Positions 46,664-55,297 of a stretch of DNA of 64,000 bases are shown here, in pieces; within the stretch, counting starts at the first letter, position 1; each line of letters begins with the position of its first letter. The DNA lies in contig NC_015658.1 of the NCBI RefSeq assembly GCF_000217715.1, positions 248,001 to 312,000 on the forward strand, read 5' to 3'. This stretch comes from Halopiger xanaduensis SH-6 (lineage in GTDB: Archaea > Halobacteriota > Halobacteria > Halobacteriales > Natrialbaceae). The notes under the pieces are model-generated. The model was not told the DNA's origin. It saw nothing but the letters and a program-made list of their open reading frames with translations, and ran no database searches. Position numbers and translations under genes: made by a program.

Positions 46664-48199
46664 TTAGTCGTCTTTCGTCGTGACGTCCGCGGAGAGGCCC
46701 TGGGCCATCTCGATCTCCTTGGAGTTGTTCAGCGTCCAAGCGGTTCGTTCGGTGACGGCTTCGATCACTTCGCGGCCGCTCGGGTAGCCGTTGCCGGACT
46801 TGCCGACGCCGCCGAAGGGCAGGTGGACCTCCGCGCCGATACACGGCAAGTTCCCGTAGGCGAGCCCGACCTCGGCGTTGTCGCGGTAGTAGTTGATCTC
46901 GCGGTAGTTCTCGGAGATGATCGCGCCCGCCAGTCCGTATTCGGTGTCGTTGTGGATCTCGACGGCGTCCTCGATGTCGCCGGAGTATTCCATAAGGGCG
47001 ACGTGGGGACCGAAGACCTCCTCCTGTGTACAGCGGAGGTCGGCCTCGTGATCGGCCTCGTAGACGAACGGGCCGACCCAGTGGCCGTCCTCGTGGCCGT
47101 CCGGAATCTCGTCGTCGTCCAGTTCGTCCCGGTCGACGAGTACGTCGACGTCCTCGTTGCGGGCGAGTTCGTTGTACTCGAGGACCTTCTCCTTGTGCTC
47201 GCCCTCGACGAGCGGTCCCATGAAGGTATCCTCCTCGAGCGGGTCGCCGACGGCGATGTTCTCGGCGACGTCGACGAACCGTGCTTTGAACTCGTCGTAG
47301 ATATCCTCGTGGACGATCAGGCGCTCGCTCGAGACGCAGCGCTGGCCGGTCGTCTTGAAGCTCGACATGACCGCCGAGTGGACGGCCGTATCGAGGTCGG
47401 CCTCGTCGGTAATGACGACGGCGTTCTTCCCGCCCATCTCGCAGGCTGCGAGCTTGCCGGGCTGCTCGGCGACGGAGCGGGCGACCTGCTGGCCGACCTC
47501 GGCCGATCCCGTAAACAGGACGGTGTCGACGCGCTCGTCCTCGACGATGGCCTCGCCGGCGTCGCCGAAGCCCTGCACCATGTTGAAGACGCCGTCGGGA
47601 ATGCCGGCGTCCTCGAACATCTCGGCGACGATCTGGGCGCACCACGGCGTCTGCTCGGCGGGCTTCCAGACGACGGTGTTGCCCTCGACCAGCGAGACGG
47701 CCATATGCCAGAACGGGATGGCGACCGGGAAGTTCCACGGCGTGATACAGCCGATCACGCCGCGGGGCTTGCGGCGCATGTACGCGTCCTTGCTCGCGAT
47801 CTCGGACGGGACGACGTCCCCGTGGGGGTGGCGAGCGTTGCCGGCGGCCCACTCGACCATGTGAGCGGCCTCGACGACGTCGGCCTTCCCCTCGGAAATC
47901 TCCTTGCCGCACTCCTTGGTGACGATCTCGCCGAGTTCGTCCGTCCGCTCGCGCAGCTCGTGGTAGATGTCCCAGAGGTACTCCGCGCGGTCGATGTGCG
48001 AGAGTGCGCGCCACTCCTTTTGCGCTTCGTCCGCGGCCTCGAGGGCCGCATCGACGTCGGCTTCGGTCCCGCGGTGGAACGTGCGGAGCGTCTCGCCGGT
48101 CGCCGGATTCTTGCTCTCGAACGTCTCGTCGCCCGCGCCAGTCGTCCACTCGCCGTCGATGTAGTGTCGGTCGGGCTGGGCCGTGGTCTGCTGACTCAT
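46664..48199 (-). CDS. aldehyde dehydrogenase, probably delta-1-pyrroline-5-carboxylate dehydrogenase
   Basis: 511 aa from the ATG at 48199. NAD(P)-dependent ALDH fold: TPWNFPVAIPFWHMA (oxyanion Asn), FTGSAEVG, catalytic Glu in CEMGGKNAV, catalytic Cys in TGQRCVSS, and QEEVFGPHV. Length and the neighbouring proline dehydrogenase, PutP-type symporter and activator point to glutamate-semialdehyde/P5C oxidation to glutamate, the second step of proline catabolism (inference from context; ALDH substrates cannot be read from sequence). It diverges from the HTH_10 regulator. Confidence 0.9.
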   Translation of the reverse strand: MSQQTTAQPDRHYIDGEWTTGAGDETFESKNPATGETLRTFHRGTEADVDAALEAADEAQKEWRALSHIDRAEYLWDIYHELRERTDELGEIVTKECGKEISEGKADVVEAAHMVEWAAGNARHPHGDVVPSEIASKDAYMRRKPRGVIGCITPWNFPVAIPFWHMAVSLVEGNTVVWKPAEQTPWCAQIVAEMFEDAGIPDGVFNMVQGFGDAGEAIVEDERVDTVLFTGSAEVGQQVARSVAEQPGKLAACEMGGKNAVVITDEADLDTAVHSAVMSSFKTTGQRCVSSERLIVHEDIYDEFKARFVDVAENIAVGDPLEEDTFMGPLVEGEHKEKVLEYNELARNEDVDVLVDRDELDDDEIPDGHEDGHWVGPFVYEADHEADLRCTQEEVFGPHVALMEYSGDIEDAVEIHNDTEYGLAGAIISENYREINYYRDNAEVGLAYGNLPCIGAEVHLPFGGVGKSGNGYPSGREVIEAVTERTAWTLNNSKEIEMAQGLSADVTTKDD

Positions 48200-48363
48200 A
48201 CGATATCGATGCCGGATCACCCCCGAATAAGCAGGGCCTCCCATGGTCGGGTTCGGTTCCGACGGTTGACGGCTCGAAGACGGAAATCGGACAGATGGCG
48301 GATGGTACCGGGAGTCAATATGTTTATAGCGGTGACGACGAAACGTACGATACGGACAAACAC
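48200..48363. promoter_or_regulatory. divergent promoter region, ALDH / HTH_10 regulator
   Basis: A 164-base gap. GTTTATA at 48322-48328 lies about 36 bases before the regulator ATG. On the other strand CTTATTCG (about 48226-48233) is placed 27-34 bases before the ALDH start. The shared region would let the regulator control both directions. Confidence 0.6.
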
Positions 48364-49107
48364 ATGAGTAGTACGAGTTCGACGACGACAGCGGCGGGAG
48401 CGACGGACGGGACTCGGCTGACGCTCGAGATCTGGCATCCGGACTGCTGGGGGATTCAGGCGACGGAAGCCGTCGACGCCGGCCTGCTCATCCACACCGT
48501 CCACCGGACCGTCGACGAGACCGTCAAGGGACACTTCACCGTGTACGCCGACACGACGGCCCAACTCGACGAGTTCGTCGCCTTCGCCGACGAGTCGCCC
48601 CTGACGCGCTCGGCGGTCGAACTCGGTGGGCGACCGGCCAGTACGGCGCCGAATCCGGGTAATGCGACTCGCGAGTTGTTCGTCGAGTACGAGCCCGAAC
48701 ACAGTATCAGCGACACGCTCGTTTCCCACGGCTTCATCCACGACGCGTCGGTCCGCGTCGAAGGCGGCGTCGAACACTGGCCGGTCTTCGTCGCCGACGA
48801 TCGCTCGCAGGTTCGGGACCGCCTCGAGACGATCCGCGCCGAGACCGACGCCGAGATCACGGTCAGCAAGATCGGCTCGGCCGACGGGGGCGGGGGATCG
48901 ACGGACTCGGGGCCGGTCGATCGCCTCGACCGTCTCACGCCGCGCCAACGAGACGCGTTCGAACTCGCCTGCGAACGGAACTACTACGCCTGGCCCCGCG
49001 AGATCAACACGCGCGAACTCGCCGACGAACTCGGCGTCTCGAAGACGACGCTGCTCGAGCACCTCCGAAAGGCGGAGGCGAAACTTCTCAATCCCGACGC
49101 CGCGTGA
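48364..49107 (+). CDS. HTH_10 (Bat-type) transcriptional regulator
   Basis: 247 aa from the ATG at 48364. The N-terminal 160 residues are a ligand-sensing domain of the haloarchaeal type (LEIWHPDCWGIQATE). The C-terminal HTH_10 domain reads LTPRQRDAFELACERNYYAWPREINTRELADELGVSKTTLLEHLRKAE. Wedged between ALDH and proline dehydrogenase, it is the likely proline-responsive activator of the cluster. It starts with a Ser/Thr-rich lead. Confidence 0.9.
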   Translation: MSSTSSTTTAAGATDGTRLTLEIWHPDCWGIQATEAVDAGLLIHTVHRTVDETVKGHFTVYADTTAQLDEFVAFADESPLTRSAVELGGRPASTAPNPGNATRELFVEYEPEHSISDTLVSHGFIHDASVRVEGGVEHWPVFVADDRSQVRDRLETIRAETDAEITVSKIGSADGGGGSTDSGPVDRLDRLTPRQRDAFELACERNYYAWPREINTRELADELGVSKTTLLEHLRKAEAKLLNPDAA

Positions 49108-49167
49108 CGCTCGCCCACTTATATTCGCTAGTTTAGAGGGCGAATCTTTTGGTCGGGTATCGATTTA

Positions 49168-49181
49168 GGAGGGATCCCTCC
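49168..49181. promoter_or_regulatory. 14-bp perfect palindrome in the proline dehydrogenase leader
   Basis: GGAGGG directly followed by its complement through ATCCCTCC. It lies 13 bases before the ATG at 49194 and downstream of a TATA element (TTATATT, about 49119-49125). It could be an operator, or in RNA pair a GGAGG ribosome site with CCTCC. Which of the two is open. Confidence 0.55.
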
Positions 49182-49193
49182 CAGTTGTTCGAT

Positions 49194-50033
49194 ATGATTC
49201 CCCCGATCGCCAGCCGATTCGTCGCCGGTACGACCGCGTCCGGCGCGCTCGATCACGTCGCCGACTGCAACGACGATGGCCTCGGCGGTATCGTGAACCT
49301 GCTGGGCGAACACTACCACGAGCGCGAACCCGCCGACGAGGACGCCGACGCGTACTGCCACCTCGTCTCCGAGTTGGCCGCTCGCGACCTCGAGGGAAGC
49401 GTCTCGGTCAAACCCTCCCAGATCGGCATCGACGTCGGCCCGGACGTCTTCGCGGAAAACTTCGACCGGATCGTCGAGACCGCCGCCGAAGAAGACGTGT
49501 TCGTCTGGTGCGACATGGAGGATCACACGACGACCGATACGACGCTCGAGGCCGTCGAATCGGCTGCGGAGACGTACCCACACGGCGTCGGGGTCGCCAT
49601 TCAGGCGAACCTCAAACGCACGCGCGACGATCTGCGTCGCCTGGCCGATGTCCCCGCGGCGGTCCGCCTCGTGAAAGGCGCCTACGACGAACCCGCGTCG
49701 GTCGCCTACCAGACGAAAGCCGAGGTCAACCAGGCTTACGAAGGGCACCTCGAGTTCCTCTTCCAGGAATTCGATCGCGGCGTCGCGGTCGGCAGTCACG
49801 ATCCGACGATGCTCGAGACCGCCGTCGACCTCCACGAGGAGTACGGGACGCCATTCGAGGTCCAGATGCTCATGGGTGTTCGCGAGGACGCCCAGCGCCG
49901 ACTCGCGGCGGAGGGCTACGAAGTCAACCAGTACGTCCCCTACGGGGGCAAGTGGATGCAGTACTTCTACCGACGAGTCCGCGAGCGCAAGGAGAACGCG
50001 CTGTTCGCGCTGCGTGCCGTCGTCGGCGTGTGA
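49194..50033 (+). CDS. proline dehydrogenase (PRODH family)
   Basis: 279 aa from the ATG at 49194; an upstream frame start at 49149 reads through the leader. It is the short monofunctional form. FAD-barrel motifs: SVSVKPSQIGID, VWCDMEDHTTTDTTL, RLVKGAYDEPASVAYQTK, HDPTMLE, EVQMLMGVREDAQ and the signature YVPYGGKWMQYFYRRVRERKEN, whose Arg pair binds the proline carboxylate. It oxidises proline to P5C and passes electrons to quinone. Partner enzyme and transporter are on both sides. Confidence 0.92.
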   Translation: MIPPIASRFVAGTTASGALDHVADCNDDGLGGIVNLLGEHYHEREPADEDADAYCHLVSELAARDLEGSVSVKPSQIGIDVGPDVFAENFDRIVETAAEEDVFVWCDMEDHTTTDTTLEAVESAAETYPHGVGVAIQANLKRTRDDLRRLADVPAAVRLVKGAYDEPASVAYQTKAEVNQAYEGHLEFLFQEFDRGVAVGSHDPTMLETAVDLHEEYGTPFEVQMLMGVREDAQRRLAAEGYEVNQYVPYGGKWMQYFYRRVRERKENALFALRAVVGV

Positions 50034-50181
50034 ACTGCGGGGCCTGGACGTAGCGGTTCCGGACCGTCCGGCGACAACCGGGACAGTACTGGTTTGCGGC
50101 CCGGAGCGAGCGATAGCTGTAGTTTAGCGCGACATATTTTCAACCAGCTCCTACATTAAAGAACGGGTAGATCCGGTAGTC

Positions 50182-50203
50182 TTATATGTGGGTAGTAACC
50201 ACA
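50182..50203 (+). promoter_or_regulatory. TATA box with overlapping 17-bp imperfect palindrome
   Basis: TTATAT at 50182-50187 sits about 27 bases before the ATG at 50212, so the transcript is leaderless. TGTGG..CCACA arms (50187-50203) enclose GTAGTAA, with seven of eight pairs matching. The palindrome spans the space between TATA and start, an operator position for regulation of the symporter operon. Confidence 0.65.
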
Positions 50204-50211
50204 CAACGACG

Positions 50212-50358
50212 ATGTCTGTGAGTAACATGGTCGGTCAGGTCTGGTTGTTCGGACCGTTCGCCGTGTACCTCGTGATGCTCGGCGTCTATTACGTGTGGGA
50301 GGGAAAGCGAGAGAAACGACTCCGTCAAGAGTACGAGGAGGCGAACCATGGCCAGTGA
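50212..50358 (+). CDS. 48-residue single-helix membrane protein, symporter accessory candidate
   Basis: ATG at 50212 right after a TATA box; the product begins MSVSNMVGQVW and has one helix (about 8-30: WLFGPFAVYLVMLGVYYVW), then a strongly charged tail (KREKRLRQEYEE). It overlaps the symporter start by 11 bases (50348-50358). Known solute:sodium symporters such as ActP and PanF have small partner proteins (DUF485, YhdT) before them in the operon; this looks like a still shorter analogue. No homology is claimed. Confidence 0.75.
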   Translation: MSVSNMVGQVWLFGPFAVYLVMLGVYYVWEGKREKRLRQEYEEANHGQ

Positions 50359-52042
50359 GGGGATCGCCGGCTCCGCCGGAATCTGGGTCCTCGGAACGTT
50401 CGCGGCGTATCTCCTCGTGCTGCTGGGGATCGGGCTGTACTCCTCCCGACTCATGGACACCGTCGACGACTACGTCATCGGCGGTCGAAGCGTCGGTCCC
50501 GTCGTGACGGGCTTTTCCGAACGCGCCTCCGAGATGAGCGGCTGGCTGACGCTCGGCGTCCCCAGCGACGCGTTCGGAACGGGCGTGATGGCGTTCTACA
50601 ACGGCCTCGGCATGATCCCCGCCGACCTGTTCGCGTGGGCGGGACTCGCGAAGCGACTCCGGAAGTACACGGAGATCGTCAAGACGGTCACGCTGCCGAC
50701 GTTCTTCGAGACGCGGCTCCAGGACGACACCGGCCTCGTCAAGGGCGTTTCCGCGGTCGTCCTCATGATCTTCGAGGGCGGCTACGTCGGCGCCCAGATC
50801 GTCGCCGCCGGGACGCTGCTGGAAGTGCTCACCGGCGTCGAGCCGCTCGTCGGCATCCTCGTGGGCGGGCTCATCGTCGTCGGCTACACCATCCTTGGCG
50901 GCTACTTCGCCGTCGCCTGGTCCGACTACTTCCAAGGCGCGATCATCCTGGGCGCATTCATCGTCCTGCCGATCATCGCGTTTACGAACTACGGGCTCCC
51001 GTTCGACAATCTCGCGTCCGTCGGAAGTTCGTACACGAGCGTCACGGCCGGCATGACCGGCTGGGCCGCCGTCTTCGGCATCATCAGCTACGCGGCCATC
51101 GGGCTCGGGATCCCCGGGAACCCGCACGTGATGGTGCGGTTCATGGGGATCGACGAGGTCAAGAACATCCGCCTCGCGGCGATGGTCGCCCAGCTGTTCA
51201 TGTTCGTCGCGTACCTCGGCGCCGGCTTCGTCGGGCTGTACGCGCTGGTCGCCTTCGGCCAGGGCGGCATCGAGGACCCGAACAACGTCATGCCGATGCT
51301 CACCCTCGAGTTCTTCCCCGGCGCCGTCGCGGGAATCATCCTCGCAGCGGCCCTCGCTGCGATGATGTCCAGCGCCGACTCGCAGCTGCTGGTCGCGACC
51401 AGCGCCATCGTCGAGGACGTCTACCACGGCTACGTGAACCCGAACGCGAGCCAGGAGAAGCTCGTCCGGTACTCGCAGATCGTCACGCTCGCGCTCGGTG
51501 CGGCCAGCATCGCCTTCGCCTACCTCGCGAAGGACACCCCGATCTACACGCTCGTCCTCGACTACGCCTGGGGCGGTCTCGGCGCCGCCATCGGCCCGAC
51601 GCTGATCGCGGCCCTGTGGTGGAAACGCGTCACCGCCACGGGCTCCGTTGCAAGCATGATCGTCGGAGCGACGACGATGATCCTGTGGACCCAGCTGTCG
51701 GCGGCCCTCGAGGCGCTCGGCCTCTCGGGTGCCGTCGAGAGCTCGGCGTTCCTCTCCGGACTCGTCGGCGTCTACGGGCTCTTCCCGGCCTTTATCCTCT
51801 CGGTGACGACGCTGATCGTCGTCTCGCTGCTCACGCGCCCGCCGGAGGGCGTCGACGAGCACTTCGACGTCTTCGACAAGCCGCTCTCGGCGCTCTCGAG
51901 CAGCGAGAGCCCGACGGGCACTCCCGATTACGTCACCGACGGCGGTCGCGACGTCGACCCGAAAGCCGTAACGGAGACCGACAACATTCGCGCCCACGTC
52001 GCCGCCAGCGACTACTGGGAGAAAGAGGAGGGTGACGAGTAG
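50348..52042 (+). CDS. putP: sodium/solute symporter (SSS family), probable proline importer
   Basis: 564 aa with about 13 helices. Close to PutP pattern: VDDYVIGGRSVGPVVTGFSERASEMSGWLTLGVPSDAFGTG near the start, GYTILGGYFAVAWSDYFQG (helix 5), and ALAAMMSSADSQLLVATSAIVEDVYHGY containing the Na+-binding serines. The C-terminal 70 residues are acidic and cytoplasmic. It is the import step for proline; the family also covers choline and pantothenate, but the proline genes next to it support this call. It is translated from ATG at 50348 within the small protein gene. Confidence 0.88.
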   Translation: MASEGIAGSAGIWVLGTFAAYLLVLLGIGLYSSRLMDTVDDYVIGGRSVGPVVTGFSERASEMSGWLTLGVPSDAFGTGVMAFYNGLGMIPADLFAWAGLAKRLRKYTEIVKTVTLPTFFETRLQDDTGLVKGVSAVVLMIFEGGYVGAQIVAAGTLLEVLTGVEPLVGILVGGLIVVGYTILGGYFAVAWSDYFQGAIILGAFIVLPIIAFTNYGLPFDNLASVGSSYTSVTAGMTGWAAVFGIISYAAIGLGIPGNPHVMVRFMGIDEVKNIRLAAMVAQLFMFVAYLGAGFVGLYALVAFGQGGIEDPNNVMPMLTLEFFPGAVAGIILAAALAAMMSSADSQLLVATSAIVEDVYHGYVNPNASQEKLVRYSQIVTLALGAASIAFAYLAKDTPIYTLVLDYAWGGLGAAIGPTLIAALWWKRVTATGSVASMIVGATTMILWTQLSAALEALGLSGAVESSAFLSGLVGVYGLFPAFILSVTTLIVVSLLTRPPEGVDEHFDVFDKPLSALSSSESPTGTPDYVTDGGRDVDPKAVTETDNIRAHVAASDYWEKEEGDE

Positions 52043-52555
52043 ATGAGCGGCGCTCGTCGGACCGACGCCGCGTCCCCGCCAGCTCGGGGCGACCGCCGCG
52101 AGCGGGCGGAACTGTCCGTCATCACACCGGCAGTCGCGCGAGACGACGTCGACTCGGACGGCCGCGTCGGCGCCGTCGCGTATCCCTACCGCGTCTACGA
52201 CGCCGTCGCGACCGTCGGCCGGCCGCTGCTGTCGGACCGCGAGCTCGAGTACGTCGTTACCGTCGATCGCTCCCGGCGACTCGCAGTTCGTGCGGACACG
52301 TTCCCGGAGACGACGGACCGGACGGTCAAGGACGTCCTCGTCATCCCGTCGGAACTCTCCGACGAGCAGACGGGAGAGAAGGCCGACGACGCCGTCTTCA
52401 ACTGGACGCTCCGGAAGGTCGCCGTGAGCTCCGCGCCGGACGTGCGCTTCGAGCGATCGGTCGACGCCTACAAGCTGTTCTGGATCGCGTCACGACCCGA
52501 CGGCGACGTCATCGTCGACAGCGTCCGCGGCACCGAATCGCCGCTCGAGGACTGA
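52043..52555 (+). CDS. unknown protein coupled to the symporter
   Basis: 170 aa, its ATG directly abutting the symporter's TAG stop, so co-transcribed. No family recognised. It has a polar N-terminus (1-25), then a mixed beta/alpha region with VRADTFPETTDRTVKDVLVIPSELSDEQ and KLFWIASRPDGDVIVDS. No signal or membrane helix. It may regulate transport or be bound to the proline operon by position only. Confidence 0.7.
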   Translation: MSGARRTDAASPPARGDRRERAELSVITPAVARDDVDSDGRVGAVAYPYRVYDAVATVGRPLLSDRELEYVVTVDRSRRLAVRADTFPETTDRTVKDVLVIPSELSDEQTGEKADDAVFNWTLRKVAVSSAPDVRFERSVDAYKLFWIASRPDGDVIVDSVRGTESPLED

Positions 52556-53104
52556 GCCGGTCCCCTTTGATCGGTTGGCGGTGACGTTTCTCCCTCTCTC
52601 GAAGAGTGGCTGACTCGAGTAGTCGGATCGACTATCGCTAATGTGTGTGGTTTCACTGTCTAGTGTAGCATCTCCGTCAGCATCCATTGGTTGACTAACT
52701 GATTCGACCGTTGCGTGCCATAGTAGTGTCCTAATCATTCAATATACCCGGTGACGATAGCCTGACCGCCCATCCACGAAATGTGGAAGCGGTGAGCCGC
52801 AGTTTGAGCGTGTAAAATCACTTCTCGAGGCGGTTTCGATCGGCGTAGGAGGGGTACCGTTTAACCGAAACGAGTAGAGCCAGTCAGATAGCCGTAGCTA
52901 TCAACGTGAAGCACAGATCGAAGAGATTGTGCTTTCCTAATCGCTTTCTATGGGAAAACAGCAGCTGGATTGGTGCCTCGACAGCCGAAAACTGCGACGT
53001 CGAGAATCAACCGTGAGTCGGACAATATCTCATTATACGCCCAATACCAACTCTCGTCAGTATTGGAAGAAAACGGATGTATTAGATCACGATACGATCG
53101 AATT
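52556..53104. other. 549-base region without recognised genes
   Basis: Between the proline operon and the IS element. The GC-bias falls from about 52620 on. Short frames at 52948-53172 and 52950-53132 have no plausible product. It looks like transposon-flank debris; I recognise no second element end. Confidence 0.55.
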
Positions 53105-53112
53105 TGACGTCC

Positions 53113-53134
53113 TCCTACGGCTGAAGCCGTAGGA
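53113..53134 (-). ncRNA. right-end hairpin and likely omega/reRNA 3' end
   Basis: TCCTACGGC-TGAA-GCCGTAGGA, 9-bp perfect stem. In TnpB elements the right end encodes the 3' scaffold of the guide RNA, which overlaps the end of tnpB and runs into flanking DNA. Here the guide would be the minus-strand sequence below about 53105. RNA production is inferred; the hairpin is seen. Confidence 0.6.
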
Positions 53135-53152
53135 TTCACGGGCGTTGGGATA

Positions 53153-54414
53153 TTATGGTTTGCAGTCAGCAACCTGTTCTCGGCCGGCTACTACGCCGGT
53201 GTATTTATCGAACAGACGGACTGCTGGCTGCGCCAACCAGCCGTTACTCCTCTCCTTCGCAGGACTCGGAGTTACCGTTGCTCGCATGTTCTCTGCTGCG
53301 TTCAGATCTGCGTTCGCCACTAACCCACAATCATCACAGACGTATAACCCACGTTCCACACGATTCGCCGAGGCTTTCATTCCGCATGCACAGCACGTCT
53401 TCGATGTTCGGTGCCCAGCTTCATCAACTCGGGTCACGCTGATTCCGCGTTCCTCGGCTTTGTACTCGATCATGTTGATGATCGTGTCGAACGGCCAGTC
53501 GTGGATCTTCTTGTTCCCGTGGCGTCCCCATTCAGCGTCATCACGGATATCTTTCGGGTGCCCGACAGCGATTTCACCGACGCCGCGATCGGCACATTGC
53601 TCGACGATGTCTCGCGTCAACGCGTGGAGTGAATGCTTCCGGCGTCGATCTTTCTTCTTCCGCGCCCACTCAGCTTTCTTCGATGGGCCGGCTTCACCTT
53701 CCGTGTCGTATTCGACGTGGCGGAAGTAGTGGATGTCCTCTTTGACGGCGTTTCCTGGGTAGAGCAGCGTTTCATCACCGATCGACACGGCAGCCACGTT
53801 GCTGATGCCGAGATCAATGCCAGCTGTTTTCTCGCCCAGGACTTCTGACTGCTCAATGGCGACGTTGCAGACGAAGTGGAGTTCCCAGTCATCGCCGTTC
53901 CAGACGGCTCTGACCTGCTGGACACTCTCAACGTCGGCAAGATCAACGTCCGGTCTAGTTTCGTACGAACACAGAACAAAATCACTTCGGTGTTCCTTCA
54001 GATTCCGTCCTTTACTGAGACGGACGTATCCATGCTTAGCATCGAGTTTGAAGCCCTTCTGCTTGAACGTGACCGTGGACCGGGGATGCTCGTCACCTCG
54101 TTTCCGATAGCCTGAGGGTTATCGTCTGGATCGTTGCTGGCGTACCAGCCGTTGAACGCTTCAGCGAGCTCTTGGAGAACTCGCTGACTGGACTGTGAGT
54201 GCAGGTCCCTGTAGCGTTCGTGGCGTTTGAGGTATGACGTGAGTTCATTGTGATCTGGGATGTGACTGGTAGCGTTCCAGATATGTTGGATGTGCCAGCG
54301 GCCGACGTTCCAGAGTTTGGAGGCGGCGAACGCGAGCGAATCGAGATCGGCACGCACCTGTGACTGATTACGGAAACTCGCTTTGAAGGTGCGCGTCACG
54401 ACCCGATTCGCCAT
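53153..54414 (-). pseudogene. tnpB: TnpB RNA-guided nuclease, one frameshift
   Basis: Read from 54414, MANRVVTRTFKASF gives a normal haloarchaeal TnpB start to about residue 103 (DDNPQ). There a G is missing (a run of two where three are expected, about 54116), and sense continues in the next frame as YRKRGDEHPRSTVTFKQK to the stop at 53153. Adding the base gives about 420 aa. RuvC residues are intact: D in AGIDLGISN, Glu in GEIAVGH, and a zinc finger CCAC..CDDC before ADLNAAEN. The frameshift could be real or a sequencing slip. Confidence 0.88.
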
Positions 54415-54515
54415 ACCTGAGTCGTGTTCGGTGATTGTTGTAAAGAGTTGGATTTCTCAGTGAATATCCTGCCGGCGGTCAGGCCGGTGGTTGGTAAATC
54501 CTGTGTCGGCTTCAT

Positions 54516-54536
54516 CCCACCGCTAAAGCAGGTGGG
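54516..54536 (-). repeat. left-end hairpin of the IS element
   Basis: CCCACC and GGTGGG arms with an inner GC pair, loop TAAA and one bulged A. This form, close to the 5' side of tnpB, is typical of left ends of haloarchaeal IS605-type elements, where TnpA would bind. Confidence 0.7.
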
Positions 54537-54615
54537 CTTTCGCCTTGCCCCGCTGTAAACACCGCAGGATTGACGCGTTCACGCCGCCGGTAACTGCAAC
54601 CAGCGCGAATAACCC

Positions 54616-54756
54616 CTAGATCGCCGTCGACCGCTCAAGGTCGAACTCGTCGACGAGGAACGAGACTGGGATCTCAAGCATGCTGACCAGACTCGTGAGG
54701 CTGGCGAGGAGTACGACGAGGAAGAAGACTGCGCCGAGGAGTCGTCCGCCGGGCAG
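54616..54756 (-). pseudogene. fragment of a sodium:neurotransmitter-type symporter
   Basis: About 46 residues: LPGGRLLGAVFFLVVLLASLTSLVSML, then EIPVSFLVDEFDLERSTA and a stop. This matches the region of NSS/SNF transporters around helix 8 (pattern FFLxLxxAALTSAISLLEVPVAxLVDE). The rest of the transporter (some 400 residues) is not present in the window. It lies just outside the IS left end, so insertion or deletion may have destroyed the gene. Confidence 0.6.
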
Positions 54757-54775
54757 GCGATTCTCCGTCTGCCGG

Positions 54776-55297
54776 TCACCTCGATGCCGCGTCGTCGACG
54801 GCGTACTCGGAAATCCACGGCGGCATCGATCGATCCTTCGACCAGCTGAACAGGGGCCGTTTCTCGTTCGCATAGTAGTAGCGGTAGGCGTCGACGTAGT
54901 CGTCGGCCGTCCACTCTCCCGTTAATTGCGGTGGGTCCTCCCGTCCCACCGTCGGCCACTCAAGGTCGCGAACGTGCTCGTCGTCCAGCGATCGAACGAC
55001 GGCCCACGAGCCATGATAGTCCGCAGGCTCGTGGTCCCATCGATAGCGCCACTCCTCGTGAGCTGCCTCAGTGTAGTCGCGCAAGTACTCCCAGTTAGCG
55101 AGCGAGCGGGCCGCCCAACCGGTCAGTGGGTTATCCGGGTGCGTGAAGTACAGGTCGTCCGACTCGGGGTACCCGTTCAGTTGGACCGCGGTCGTCAACA
55201 CCATCGAACACTCGAAGACGCTGCTGGTGACGTGGCGATCAACAAGCCATGTCGCGGTTCGCACAAGGTCGCGATCGAGCCAGAAGGCGTTGACCAT
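54776..55297 (-). CDS. uncharacterised phage-type protein (HxxxWA/AYRxYY pattern)
   Basis: 173 aa from the ATG at 55297, since the likely fold starts MVNAFWLDRD. It resembles a family met in phages: FWLDxD, then VDRHVTSSVFECSMVL, HPDNPLTGWAARSLANWEYLRDY, and ADDYVDAYRYYYANEKRPLFSW. Members are sometimes compared with pyrimidine-dimer-glycosylase-like proteins, but I know no proven activity. Its place next to IS debris fits integrated mobile DNA. An in-frame start at 55336 is the alternative. Confidence 0.6.
   Translation of the reverse strand: MVNAFWLDRDLVRTATWLVDRHVTSSVFECSMVLTTAVQLNGYPESDDLYFTHPDNPLTGWAARSLANWEYLRDYTEAAHEEWRYRWDHEPADYHGSWAVVRSLDDEHVRDLEWPTVGREDPPQLTGEWTADDYVDAYRYYYANEKRPLFSWSKDRSMPPWISEYAVDDAASR

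Larger units (their letters stand above)
53105..54554 (-). mobile_element. IS1341-type (IS605 family, TnpB-only) insertion element
   Basis: It contains a frameshifted tnpB and no tnpA. The right end (downstream of tnpB) has the hairpin at 53113-53134, followed on the minus strand by GGACGTC; the left end has the hairpin at 54516-54536. A TTTAC on the minus strand at 54555-54559, just outside, is a possible target-adjacent motif. Ends are inferred from hairpins, not from duplicated target, which this family does not make. Confidence 0.75.

Noticed and set aside
46823-48367. 514-aa plus-strand frame
   Set aside because: Antisense to the aldehyde dehydrogenase.
50156-51997. 613-aa minus-strand frame
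   Set aside because: Antisense to the symporter; Asp/Arg-rich repetitive product typical of a shadow.
53617-53985. 122-aa minus-strand frame inside the IS element
   Set aside because: The TnpB reading frame is continuous through this stretch in another frame, so only one frameshift is needed.
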